Source: RGIG4608 sp045125655 (GTDB lineage Bacteria; Bacillota; Clostridia; Oscillospirales; CAG-272). Taken from it: a stretch of 64,000 nt of DNA. Below the pieces are notes generated by a model that saw nothing but the letters and a program-made list of their open reading frames with translations, did no database searches and had not been told where the DNA came from. The translations under genes were made by a program, and so were the position numbers. Positions 43,013 through 51,154 of the stretch are shown one piece after another. The stretch spans positions 1-64,000 of the forward strand of contig JBGVNP010000063.1 of assembly GCA_045125655.1 (NCBI GenBank), given 5' to 3'. How positions within the stretch are numbered: the stretch's first letter is position 1; every line of letters starts with the position of its first letter.

Positions 43013-43612
43013 TCAATTATCTAAAAATCGGATAAATTTCTTGCGATGGATGGGCGAAGCTCCATATTCACGAAGTGCATCCATGTGTTGCTTTGTGCCG
43101 TAGCCCTTATGCTTGGCAATGCCGTACTGAGGGTAGTCCTTATCCATTTGCTCACACATTTCGTCACGGGTTACTTTGGCAAGTATGGATGCCGCGGCAA
43201 TGCTGGGACTTGTTGCATCTCCCTTGATTACTGTCATGGTGGGTATATCAAAGTCCTTTGCGATATTTCCGTCAATGATGGCAAAATCCGCTTTGATTTG
43301 TAATCCCTCGACCGCACGGCGCATTGCAAGCATATCTGCCTCAAGAATATTCAATTCGTCAATTTCTTCAACGCTTGCCTCTGCAATGCAGTAGGCGAGT
43401 GCATTTTCAATTATTTGATCAAAAACCTGCTTTCTCTTTTTTGGAGAGAGCTTTTTTGAGTCGTTAAGTCCTTCGATGTAGAGTCCTACGGGCAGAATGC
43501 AAGCTGCCGCAACGACGGGACCGCAAAGCGGGCCTCTGCCTGCCTCGTCAACTCCGCAGACGTATGTATAGCCCTTTTCGATAAGGGAGCTTTCTATAGT
43601 ATATTCCAGCAT
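43013..43612 (-). CDS. rnhB: Ribonuclease HII
   Basis: A 199-residue enzyme that cuts the RNA strand of RNA-DNA hybrids and single ribonucleotides in DNA. The motif C-G-V-D-E-A-G-R-G-P-L supplies the first two acidic ligands, A-I-I-D-G-N another, and the G-Y-G-T-K-Q-H motif confirms type HII. CGGAG precedes the ATG. Group lepB-rbgA-rnhB-yraN. Confidence 0.97.
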   Translation of the reverse strand: MLEYTIESSLIEKGYTYVCGVDEAGRGPLCGPVVAAACILPVGLYIEGLNDSKKLSPKKRKQVFDQIIENALAYCIAEASVEEIDELNILEADMLAMRRAVEGLQIKADFAIIDGNIAKDFDIPTMTVIKGDATSPSIAAASILAKVTRDEMCEQMDKDYPQYGIAKHKGYGTKQHMDALREYGASPIHRKKFIRFLDN

Positions 43613-43626
43613 TTGTTTCTCCGTAA

Positions 43627-44490
43627 TTAAATTGTGTCAAGGGTTATTTTGCCGATCTTGGCGCTTCTGAATTCCTCAAGGAGCATATTTGCGGTGCGCT
43701 CGTAGTCAATCTCTCCACCACTTATAAGAAAGCCGCGTTTTTTACCTATTAATTCAAAGATCTGAAGATCGGTATAGTCCTCATAATTTTTCATATCTCC
43801 AAGCTTATATCGTTCTGCAAGCATTTGAGGATATTGCTTTCTAAGACGGGAGCAGAGAACTATGGCAAGACTTTCAATGTCAAGAATCTTGTCCTTGATA
43901 GCTCCTGTAATCGCGAGATTTTCACCCGTTAATCTATCGTCAAATTTGGGCCAGAGAACACCGGGCATATCCATAAGCATAAGACCTATATTTGTATCCA
44001 CCCACTGTTTATCTACAGTAACGCCGGGGCGATTTTCTACCTTTGCCTTCTTGCTTCCGCATATTTTATTAATGAGGGATGATTTGCCCACGTTGGGAAT
44101 TCCCACGATCATTGCTTTGAGCTTTCTGCCGTTCATACCCTTTGCCTCATAGCGAGCTATCTTTTCGGCAAGCACTGTATTAACTGCTTCCTTTATTTTG
44201 TTTATGCCAATACCGCTTACGCAGTCCGTAGTAATGCATATTGTTTGTGAATCGGAATAGTGATCACACCATTTTTTTGTCATTTCGGGATCGGCGAGAG
44301 TTGCTTTGTTGAGAAGTAGTATTGTCGGCTTTTGCGCAGTCATACTGGCTATCTCAGGATTTCTTGAGCTTTTTGGTATTCTTGCATCAAGTATTTCTAT
44401 AACAACGTCAACGTTTTTTAAATTTTCGGTTATCATACGGCGAGTTTTCGCCATATGACCTGGGAACCACTGTATCTGTTCTGATGGCAT
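43627..44490 (-). CDS. rbgA: Ribosome biogenesis GTPase RbgA (YlqF)
   Basis: A 287-residue circularly permuted GTPase needed for 50S assembly. It starts with W-F-P-G-H-M-A-K-T-R-R. The G4 motif (L-L-N-K-A-T-L) comes before G1 (G-I-P-N-V-G-K-S-S-L) and G3 (D-M-P-G-V-L-W-P), as expected for the permuted order. AGGAAGG lies upstream of the start, and the lepB stop is 27 bases before it. Confidence 0.97.
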   Translation of the reverse strand: MPSEQIQWFPGHMAKTRRMITENLKNVDVVIEILDARIPKSSRNPEIASMTAQKPTILLLNKATLADPEMTKKWCDHYSDSQTICITTDCVSGIGINKIKEAVNTVLAEKIARYEAKGMNGRKLKAMIVGIPNVGKSSLINKICGSKKAKVENRPGVTVDKQWVDTNIGLMLMDMPGVLWPKFDDRLTGENLAITGAIKDKILDIESLAIVLCSRLRKQYPQMLAERYKLGDMKNYEDYTDLQIFELIGKKRGFLISGGEIDYERTANMLLEEFRSAKIGKITLDTI

Positions 44491-44517
44491 TTTTATTAAC
44501 CTTCCTGTGTTAAAATC

Positions 44518-45120
44518 TTATTTTACAAATCCAAATTTATCGAATGGGGAAATGCGAAGAATTACCTTGCCAAGCACGGTTCTTTCGTCAACAAATCCTA
44601 TCTCGTATGCACGGCTATCCAAGGAATTATTTCTATTATCACCCATTACAAACAGGTGTCCCTCTGGAACTTGAGTGATATAAATTCCGCTATAATTCTT
44701 GTATTTGCCGTCTGTGAGATTGACGTATGCGGATTCGTCGATTATTTCGCTTTGCTCGAAAACATTATCATCGGAAACGTAAATTCTGCAATTATCATAA
44801 TCTATTTTTATAAAACGGTTTTCAGTAGCAATAACGCGCTTTACAATTGGTTCATTCAAGGCGCCCGTTTGATGAAAAACGATAATGTCATTTTCCTTTG
44901 GTTCATAAAAAAGATTGGAGATTATAACTTTTTCTCCGTTAATCAGCGTGGGCGTCATCGAGGAGCCGACGACCGTGCACATTTTGAAGACGAACGTTAT
45001 AATAATAAGGATAATAACCAACGCTTTTATAACTACGTCAAATACGTCGATTATGAAATTTTTGAATTTGGAGTTTGGAACAGCAGCAAAATCCGCCGAG
45101 CTTTGATTTTTATAAGACAT
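44518..45120 (-). CDS. lepB: Signal peptidase I
   Basis: A 200-residue membrane protease removing Sec signal peptides. One N-terminal helix (about residues 28-47) precedes V-G-S-S-M-T-P-T-L with the catalytic Ser, V-K-R-V-I-A with the catalytic Lys, and the box G-D-N-R-N-N-S-L-D-S-R. The longer frame starting at 45222 is rejected because TTGGAGG lies directly before the ATG at 45120. Its own promoter is at 45183. Confidence 0.96.
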   Translation of the reverse strand: MSYKNQSSADFAAVPNSKFKNFIIDVFDVVIKALVIILIIITFVFKMCTVVGSSMTPTLINGEKVIISNLFYEPKENDIIVFHQTGALNEPIVKRVIATENRFIKIDYDNCRIYVSDDNVFEQSEIIDESAYVNLTDGKYKNYSGIYITQVPEGHLFVMGDNRNNSLDSRAYEIGFVDERTVLGKVILRISPFDKFGFVK

Positions 45121-45148
45121 TTTTTCCTCCAAGACACTGCTTTTTGAT

Positions 45149-45211
45149 ATCGAAATTATCGAAATTGTACTTAATTTTATATATTGTAACATATTTATCG
45201 TAAATAAACAA
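45149..45211 (-). promoter_or_regulatory. Promoter of the lepB operon and a tandem 9-bp repeat in its leader
   Basis: Minus strand TTGTTT (plus 45206-45211), 17 bp, TACAAT (plus 45183-45188) with a TG extension. Between it and lepB two adjacent copies of ATCGAAATT (plus 45149-45157 and 45158-45166) form a direct repeat of unknown meaning. Confidence 0.65.
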
Positions 45212-45260
45212 GATTTTTTCAAAAAATAAGAAAAAATGTTTAAAAATTCTAAAATTTATA

Positions 45261-45289
45261 TTGACACGATTGAAAAAATATGTTACTAT
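45261..45289 (+). promoter_or_regulatory. Promoter of the nfeD-SPFH operon
   Basis: TTGACA (45261-45266), 17 bp, TACTAT (45284-45289), about 118 bases before the start of the NfeD-like gene, leaving room for a structured leader. Confidence 0.75.
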
Positions 45290-45296
45290 AGTATGA

Positions 45297-45380
45297 CACA
45301 AAATATTGAACGTGGGGGATTGTCCCTTTAAAAGGTCGGTTTCTTGCGAAATGGTGGTTTCGCTTGCGTTCAAAGTCTAT
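45297..45380 (+). ncRNA. Structured leader of the nfeD-SPFH operon (candidate regulatory RNA)
   Basis: A closing 7-bp stem TTGAACG/CGTTCAA (45306-45312 with 45367-45373) encloses a G-rich hairpin (GGG in 45314-45318 with CCC 45324-45326, alternatively CCTT/AAGG near 45325-45335) and a perfect 6-bp hairpin GCGAAA/TTTCGC (45346-45351 with 45358-45363). The multi-branched form with a closing helix looks like an aptamer-type element, but there is no terminator or sequestered ribosome site and I do not recognise the class. Confidence 0.45.
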
Positions 45381-45406
45381 AAATTACATAAAGAGGAGAA
45401 AAATGT

Positions 45407-45865
45407 ATGAATTACGGATTTAGTCTTTTGTGGCTTGTGGTTCTCATCGTTGCTGTTATTCTTGAGATGCGCACAAGTGACGTAGTTGCAGTTTGGTTTA
45501 TGCCTGCTGCTGCAGTGGCATTCTTGCTCACATTCTTTGCAGGAGAGGACGAGGCAAAGAGCTTTGCAATTCAGATTTTTGCATTTGCAATGGTTTCTTT
45601 GGTATCTTTCGTTATCTTCAAGATTTCCTTCAATAAGAAGGTTAAGAGATTTAAAAAGGGTAAAACAAACATTACCGCTCTTATTGGCGAAAGATGTCTT
45701 GTTATTGAAGATATTTCCAATATCAACGTTAAGGGTATGGTAAACGTTAAGGGCTCACTTTGGAGCGCTTGCAGCGTAGACCCTCACGATTATATCGAAG
45801 CAGGTACAGTCGTAGTGGTTGAAAGAGTTGAAGGCGTTAAGCTTATCTGCTCAAGAGAGAAATAA
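45407..45865 (+). CDS. NfeD-like membrane protein
   Basis: A 152-residue protein: two or three hydrophobic helices (about 5-42 and 55-75) followed by a C-terminal OB-fold domain (T-A-L-I-G-E-R-C-L-V-I-E-D-I; G-S-L-W-S-A) typical of NfeD. NfeD proteins are partners of SPFH/flotillin-like proteins, and one follows here 17 bases later. Thought to organise membrane microdomains. Confidence 0.92.
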   Translation: MNYGFSLLWLVVLIVAVILEMRTSDVVAVWFMPAAAVAFLLTFFAGEDEAKSFAIQIFAFAMVSLVSFVIFKISFNKKVKRFKKGKTNITALIGERCLVIEDISNINVKGMVNVKGSLWSACSVDPHDYIEAGTVVVVERVEGVKLICSREK

Positions 45866-45882
45866 TATAGGAGGCAATCGTT

Positions 45883-47025
45883 ATGACACCTGAAATTATT
45901 ATCGGCGTAGGAATTGTAGTATTCCTTTTATTGATTCTTATTATCTGTAACATCCGAATCGTACCCCAGTCCAAGGCGTGGGTTATGGAACGACTTGGTG
46001 TTTACTCCAAGACATGGCATACGGGCTTGCACATCAAGATTCCTTTCATCGAAAGAGCTGCTAAAAAGGTAGACCTTCGTGAACAGATCTTGGTTTGCGG
46101 CGAAGGATTTAATCACGGTCAGTATCATTCTCATGATAAAGATAACAAGATAAGATATGCTTATAGAGATGTAAATGAAGATACTTATGCTGCAGGATCT
46201 AACACATCTGCGGCAGCTGTTGGGGCAATTGCAGGCGCTGGTAAGTCGGTTGCTGGTGGTGCTGTTGCAGGTGTAGCAGGTTCATCCAACAAGGCTTCTA
46301 CTGCTACGCAAGGTGACGTAGAGGTATACTATGACTATAGACTTGGTTCACATCGCAACGCACACAGTCGTGCTTCTCAGCCCGTTATCACAAAGGATAA
46401 CGTTTCTATGGAAATAGATACAGTTATTTTCTACAGCATTACTGATCCTAAGCTTTATGCTTACGGTCATTCTCAGCCCCTTAAGGCAGTTGAGCATCTT
46501 TCTGCTACAACACTTCGTAACATTGTTGGTGGCATGGAGCTTGATGAAACTCTTTCTTCAAGAGATGAAATCAACTACAAGCTTAGAAAGGTTCTTGACG
46601 AAGCAACTGATGCTTGGGGTATCAAGGTTACTCGTGTTGAAATTAGAAACATCATCATTTCCGATGTAGAGCTTGCTGAAGCTATGGAAAAACAGATGAT
46701 TGCTGAACGTACAAAGAGAGCTGAAATCCTTCTTGCAGAAGGCGAAAAGAAATCCGAAATTCTTAAGGCTGAAGGTAAGAAAACTGCTGAAATCCTTGTT
46801 GCTCAAGGTAAGGCGGAGGCGATCAGACTCGTTAATGAAGCTACTCCTTCTCAGGAATTCCTTACTATCCGCGCTCTCGAAGCATACGAAGTTGCAGCTC
46901 ATGGTCAGGCAACAAAGATCATCGTTCCTTCAAATCTCCAGTCCCTTGCAGGTCTTGCACTTAGCGGCGCTGAAGTTTTCAAAGAAGGCGAAAAGATGGA
47001 AGCTCCCGCAGTTGATGCTGAATAA
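45883..47025 (+). CDS. SPFH/Band 7 (stomatin-like) protein with a large internal insertion
   Basis: A 380-residue membrane-anchored SPFH protein. An N-terminal helix (about 5-24) is followed by V-P-Q-S-K-A-W-V-M-E-R-L-G and the start of the SPFH domain; V-D-L-R-E-Q is at 63-68. In ordinary stomatins this continues almost directly to Q-P-V-I-T-K-D-N-V, but here that motif is at residues 166-174. The intervening 95 residues (DNA 46093-46377) are rich in Ala, Gly, Ser and Tyr with V-G-A-I-A-G-A-G-K and V-A-G-G-A-V-A-G-V runs. The C-terminal coiled coil is normal (A-E-I-L-L-A-E-G-E-K-K). Partner of the NfeD-like protein. Confidence 0.9.
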   Translation: MTPEIIIGVGIVVFLLLILIICNIRIVPQSKAWVMERLGVYSKTWHTGLHIKIPFIERAAKKVDLREQILVCGEGFNHGQYHSHDKDNKIRYAYRDVNEDTYAAGSNTSAAAVGAIAGAGKSVAGGAVAGVAGSSNKASTATQGDVEVYYDYRLGSHRNAHSRASQPVITKDNVSMEIDTVIFYSITDPKLYAYGHSQPLKAVEHLSATTLRNIVGGMELDETLSSRDEINYKLRKVLDEATDAWGIKVTRVEIRNIIISDVELAEAMEKQMIAERTKRAEILLAEGEKKSEILKAEGKKTAEILVAQGKAEAIRLVNEATPSQEFLTIRALEAYEVAAHGQATKIIVPSNLQSLAGLALSGAEVFKEGEKMEAPAVDAE

Positions 47026-47044
47026 TTATTGAATTAATATTGAA

Positions 47045-47072
47045 AGACACGGCTTAGGTCGTGTCTTTTTTT
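47045..47072 (+). terminator. Terminator of the nfeD-SPFH operon
   Basis: A 7-bp stem AGACACG/CGTGTCT (47045-47051 and 47060-47066) followed by T7. Confidence 0.88.
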
Positions 47073-47092
47073 GTTTTCTTTTGTAAAAACCT

Positions 47093-47121
47093 TTGACAAA
47101 AGCAATACTATATAGTATAAT
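47093..47121 (+). promoter_or_regulatory. Consensus promoter of rsmE
   Basis: TTGACA (47093-47098), 17 bp, TATAAT (47116-47121), a perfect match. Confidence 0.9.
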
Positions 47122-47169
47122 AATTAAACGTAGAGAAAATTCCTGCTTTGGCAGTTTTAAGGAGATAAT

Positions 47170-47916
47170 ATGCCCAAGTTTTTTATCAATAAAAATCAAA
47201 TAGACGGTGAATATATTTCTATTGTAGGTGAGGATGCCCATCACATCTCGCGTTCTCTCAGAATGGCAGTTGGTGAGAAGATCACCGTCTCGGATGGTGA
47301 AAAATTTGAATATGATTGCGTTCTTGAGGATTTTGCAAGCGGCTGTGTTAAGGCAAGAATTATAGACCAATTTGTATCTAGAGCAGAGCCCGAAATAAGA
47401 TTTCATCTTTATCAAGCTTTGCCCAAGGGCGAAAAGCTTGACCTTATAATTCAAAAGGCGGTTGAATGTGGTGCTTACGACATAACTCTTTTTGAGAGCG
47501 AGCGTTGCATTGCCAAGGTCAAAGGCGAGGCGGAAGGACGAAAGAGCGAGAGAAGAAACAAAATTGCTCTTGAAGCCGCAAAGCAGTGTTGTAGAGGAAT
47601 AATTCCAATTGTAAATCCTACGCTTACCTTTGAAGAAATGTTGAAAAAGGCAACTGATTCATCAGTGGCACTTTTTTGCTACGAGGGTGAGGGCACAAGA
47701 TCTCTTGGTGAGGTGCTTAAGCAAATAAGAAAAGAGAATAATCTCACGGATATATCTATTATAATAGGAAGTGAAGGTGGATTCTCCATATCCGAGGTTG
47801 AACGTGCAGAAATTGCAGGTTGCTATAAAATAGGACTTGGAAAGAGAATTCTAAGGACTGAAACGGCGGCTATAATGGCGCTTAGCTGCCTTGTTTATGA
47901 ATTTGAACTATCTTGA
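47170..47916 (+). CDS. rsmE: 16S rRNA (uracil(1498)-N(3))-methyltransferase RsmE
   Basis: A 248-residue SPOUT-class methyltransferase. The N-terminal PUA-like domain has H-H-I-S-R-S-L-R-M. The knotted SAM site shows I-I-G-S-E-G-G-F-S and L-G-K-R-I-L-R-T-E-T-A. AAGGAG precedes the ATG. Often next to prmA, which is not in this window. Confidence 0.96.
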   Translation: MPKFFINKNQIDGEYISIVGEDAHHISRSLRMAVGEKITVSDGEKFEYDCVLEDFASGCVKARIIDQFVSRAEPEIRFHLYQALPKGEKLDLIIQKAVECGAYDITLFESERCIAKVKGEAEGRKSERRNKIALEAAKQCCRGIIPIVNPTLTFEEMLKKATDSSVALFCYEGEGTRSLGEVLKQIRKENNLTDISIIIGSEGGFSISEVERAEIAGCYKIGLGKRILRTETAAIMALSCLVYEFELS

Positions 47917-47993
47917 TTGTGCATATTTACAGTGCTTTTCACTAAAAAGCACAAAAAAAATTAAAAAAATTAGAGAAAATATCAAAAAACCTA

Positions 47994-48022
47994 TTGAAAA
48001 ATAACAAAAAATGTAGTATTAT
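47994..48022 (+). promoter_or_regulatory. Promoter of the PucR/CdaR-like regulator gene
   Basis: TTGAAA (47994-47999), 17 bp, TATTAT (48017-48022). Confidence 0.65.
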
Positions 48023-48075
48023 ATAGTGTAGTATGTACAAAAAACTTTTAATCCTATAAATGAGAGGTTTAATTT

Positions 48076-49161
48076 ATGTCTAACAGATTATTTCAGGGCG
48101 TTGTTCATCAGATGAAGGATGCGGTTGATCGCATTATTGGTGTGGTTGATGAAAACGGTGTTGTAGTTGCTTGCTCCGATCTCCCTAAGATCGGTGAGGT
48201 AAGACAGGGTGTTGCAGAGGAAATTTCTTACTCTGCAAAGACATTTGTTTTGCTTGGTAATACATACAGTCCTATATCTTCAGGATCTAAATCCGAATAT
48301 TACGTATTCGTTGAGGGAGAGGACAAGATGGCTGAAAAAATTGCCAATATTCTTGTTGTTTCTTTCGCAAATATTAAGAACCTTTATGACGAAAAATATG
48401 ATAAGGGCTCTTTCATTAAAAATATCATTCTTGATAACATCCTTCCCAGCGACATATATATTAAGAGCAAGGAGCTTCATTTCAATACCGAAGAGGTTAG
48501 AATCGTTTTCCTTATTAAGTTCTATGGCAGAACAGATATTATGCCCTTTGAGATGCTTCAGAATATGTTCCCTGACAAATCTAAAGACTACGTTATCAGC
48601 GTTGGTGAGCAGGACGTTGTTCTTGTTAAGGATATTAAACCCGGAACAGAGCGTCGCGAAATAGAAAAGATGGCTGCAGGCATTGTTAATACTCTTGCTA
48701 ATGATTATTATGCAAAGGTTTCTATCGGTATCTCGACCGTTGTTGACAACATCAAGGACCTTGCAAGAGCTTATAAAGAGGCGCAGGTTGCACTTGACGT
48801 GGGCAAGGTATTTGAAACCGAAAAGAACATTATCAGCTATGAAAATCTCGGTATTGGAAGACTTATTTATCAGCTTCCCACAACTATGTGCGAGATGTTC
48901 CTCCAGGAAGTATTTAAGAAGGGAAGCCTTGATTCACTCGACAGAGAAACTCTTATGACGATCCAGTGCTTCTTTGAGAATAATCTTAACGTTTCCGAAA
49001 CGTCAAGAAAGCTTTTTGTACACAGAAATACACTTGTATATAGACTTGAAAAGATCCGCAAGCTCACAGGTCTTGACTTGCGTGAGTTTGAGCACGCTAT
49101 CACTTTCAAGGTAGCACTTATGGTTCAAAAATATCTTAAGTCCATATCCTCAAAATATTGA
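48076..49161 (+). CDS. PucR/CdaR-type transcriptional regulator
   Basis: A 361-residue regulator. The N-terminal part (1-120) looks like a ligand-sensing domain (G-V-V-D-E-N-G-V-V-V-A-C-S resembles sugar-diacid recognition), a GGDEF-like central region lies at about 130-270, and the C-terminal PucR helix-turn-helix shows L-N-V-S-E-T-S-R-K-L-F-V-H-R-N-T-L-V-Y-R, then L-D-L-R-E-F. This is the CdaR architecture. No diacid-metabolism genes lie next to it, so its target is unknown. The hairpin at 49176-49206 downstream lacks a T-run. Confidence 0.88.
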   Translation: MSNRLFQGVVHQMKDAVDRIIGVVDENGVVVACSDLPKIGEVRQGVAEEISYSAKTFVLLGNTYSPISSGSKSEYYVFVEGEDKMAEKIANILVVSFANIKNLYDEKYDKGSFIKNIILDNILPSDIYIKSKELHFNTEEVRIVFLIKFYGRTDIMPFEMLQNMFPDKSKDYVISVGEQDVVLVKDIKPGTERREIEKMAAGIVNTLANDYYAKVSIGISTVVDNIKDLARAYKEAQVALDVGKVFETEKNIISYENLGIGRLIYQLPTTMCEMFLQEVFKKGSLDSLDRETLMTIQCFFENNLNVSETSRKLFVHRNTLVYRLEKIRKLTGLDLREFEHAITFKVALMVQKYLKSISSKY

Positions 49162-49245
49162 TTTCTATTGATATTAAGCGAAACGGCGTTTATCCCCGTT
49201 TCGCTTAGTGTCGTTCTAAATAATTTATAGAGATTGGAGAATATT

Positions 49246-50625
49246 ATGAAAAATATGAAAAATAAGATAATATTGCAGATTGTTGCTATACTGCTCACTC
49301 TGATTTTAGTTGTTTCAGTTACTGCTTGCATACTTCAAAATAATAGTAATACCAATGGCAATAACAATATTCAAACTCCCGATGATCCTAATAGAGAGCC
49401 GATAGATTATACAAATTCAATGTTGCTTGTTGATGCGATATTTAATTTGTATTCAATTTATGATATTGACTATGAGCAGGCAATGCTTGCTGCAATTCGT
49501 GCTTACGTAGATGCAACGGGTGATAAATACGCGTATTTCTTTACTGCCGAGGAGCTTGAGGAATTAATGTCCGAAAACAATGGCGATTTCTACGGCATCG
49601 GTGTTCAAGTAATATTTGACTATGATGAGCATTGCATGGAAATTATGCTTGTTATGCCCAATTCTCCCGCAGTTGGAAAGCTTGAGATCGGTGACAAGGT
49701 TACTCACATCTATGCGGATGGTGAAAAGATAGCACTTGCAGATGTTGTTGCAGAGAATATTGAAAAGCTTACAAAAATCTATCCTTCCTTCACTGAAGAG
49801 GAAATAAATATTGCCGCAGGAAATCAGGCACTTGATTATGCGGTTTCAAAGCTTAAGGGTCCTGAAGGTACAAATGCTCACTTTATTGTAAACAGAGACG
49901 GTAAAGTGATTGATATGAATATTACAAGAGCAAAGGTTAAAACTGTTTCTGTAAGAAGCAAGGTTTCTATCAGAGATAGCAAGGTAGGTATCGTATCAAT
50001 TTCTCAATTTGACCTCACCACTCCCACTCAGTTCAAGGAGTGTATGAATGATTTGATTTCAAAGGGATGTGAAAAATTTGTTTTCGACGTTAGAAACAAT
50101 CCCGGCGGAGACCTTGCATCCATCACTGCGGTTCTCAGTATGATTTTAAACAAGGGCGATGTGGTTATTTCTACAAAATCTGCGTCCGGCGCGGAAGAGA
50201 TCACCAAGGTTGACGTAGTTAATTATGCAGGAAATTATTCGACTTGCAATATAACCGAGGCCGAGATCGGCATGTACGGAAAATATGAGATGGTTGTTCT
50301 CGCGGATGCAAATACCGCAAGCGCAGCAGAGCTCTTTACCGCTGCACTCCGTGATCATAACAAGGCAAAGATAGTTGGTGTAAAGACCTACGGTAAGGGA
50401 AGCGTACAGAGTATTTTACCTCTTTCCTCCAGTGGTGGAGAAGGTGCAATTAAGCTCACAACGATGCTTTATTATCCCCCCTGTGGCGAAGGATATAACG
50501 GCATAGGTATTGCACCTCATTATGAGGTGGAGCTTAGCGGCATAGCTAAAGAAACACATTTCTATAAGCTCACCGAAGAAATAGACAATCAGCTTCAAAA
50601 AGCTGTTTCACTTTTAATTGATTAA
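49246..50625 (+). CDS. C-terminal processing peptidase-like S41 protease, lipoprotein form
   Basis: A 459-residue protease. A hydrophobic signal ends in V-T-A-C (Cys28), so it is probably a lipoprotein outside the membrane. A PDZ-like domain lies at about 112-235 (Y-G-I-G-V-Q-V; L-E-I-G-D-K-V), and the S41 core has catalytic Ser359 (N-T-A-S-A-A-E) and Lys384 (Y-G-K-G-S). CtpA-type enzymes process or degrade exported proteins. The start at 49246 is set by TTGGAG 7 bases upstream; the frame begins earlier only by including that site. Confidence 0.93.
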   Translation: MKNMKNKIILQIVAILLTLILVVSVTACILQNNSNTNGNNNIQTPDDPNREPIDYTNSMLLVDAIFNLYSIYDIDYEQAMLAAIRAYVDATGDKYAYFFTAEELEELMSENNGDFYGIGVQVIFDYDEHCMEIMLVMPNSPAVGKLEIGDKVTHIYADGEKIALADVVAENIEKLTKIYPSFTEEEINIAAGNQALDYAVSKLKGPEGTNAHFIVNRDGKVIDMNITRAKVKTVSVRSKVSIRDSKVGIVSISQFDLTTPTQFKECMNDLISKGCEKFVFDVRNNPGGDLASITAVLSMILNKGDVVISTKSASGAEEITKVDVVNYAGNYSTCNITEAEIGMYGKYEMVVLADANTASAAELFTAALRDHNKAKIVGVKTYGKGSVQSILPLSSSGGEGAIKLTTMLYYPPCGEGYNGIGIAPHYEVELSGIAKETHFYKLTEEIDNQLQKAVSLLID

Positions 50626-50659
50626 TTTGAATTTTTATTATAGATAGGAGATTTTTACT

Positions 50660-51142
50660 ATGGCAAAGGCAAAACAGATGTTGTATACAAAAGAGGGCTT
50701 TGAAGCCCTTCAGGCAGAGCTCAGAGAGCGTCAGACTGTAAAACGTGAGGAAATCAAAGAAGCTATCGCTACTGCACGTTCATTCGGTGACCTTGCGGAA
50801 AACTCTGAATACGATGCAGCAAGAAACGAGCAGGCGCAGAACGAAGCAAGAATTCTTGAGCTTCAGGCACTTATCGACAATGCACTCATCATCGACGAGA
50901 CAAAGATCGATTCCACTGTTATAAGCATTGGCTCAACCGTTAAGGTTTATGACAAGGAATTTGACGAAGAGGTTGAATATAGCATCGTTGGTTCTAATGA
51001 GGTTGATCCTCTTGCGGGAAAGATCTCCGATCAGTCTCCCATCGGTCATGCACTTATGGGTAAGAGCGCAGGTGCTGAGGTTAGTGTTGATACACCATCC
51101 GGTACTATTAGCTTCAAGATCCTTGAGGTTTCAAGAAAATAA
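50660..51142 (+). CDS. greA: Transcription elongation factor GreA
   Basis: A 160-residue cleavage factor for backtracked RNA polymerase. The N-terminal coiled coil carries the conserved acidic tip (A-R-S-F-G-D-L-A-E-N-S-E-Y-D), followed by the FKBP-like C-terminal domain (L-A-G-K-I-S-D-Q-S-P-I-G-H-A-L-M-G). GreA just before lysS (12 bases) is a common Firmicutes arrangement. Confidence 0.97.
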   Translation: MAKAKQMLYTKEGFEALQAELRERQTVKREEIKEAIATARSFGDLAENSEYDAARNEQAQNEARILELQALIDNALIIDETKIDSTVISIGSTVKVYDKEFDEEVEYSIVGSNEVDPLAGKISDQSPIGHALMGKSAGAEVSVDTPSGTISFKILEVSRK

Positions 51143-51154
51143 TAGGGGGCTAAT

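Noticed and set aside
49176..49206. Intrinsic terminator after the PucR/CdaR-like gene
   Set aside because: The 11-bp stem is strong but is not followed by a T-run, so I list it only as a hairpin; it may stabilise the transcript end or lie in the next gene's leader.
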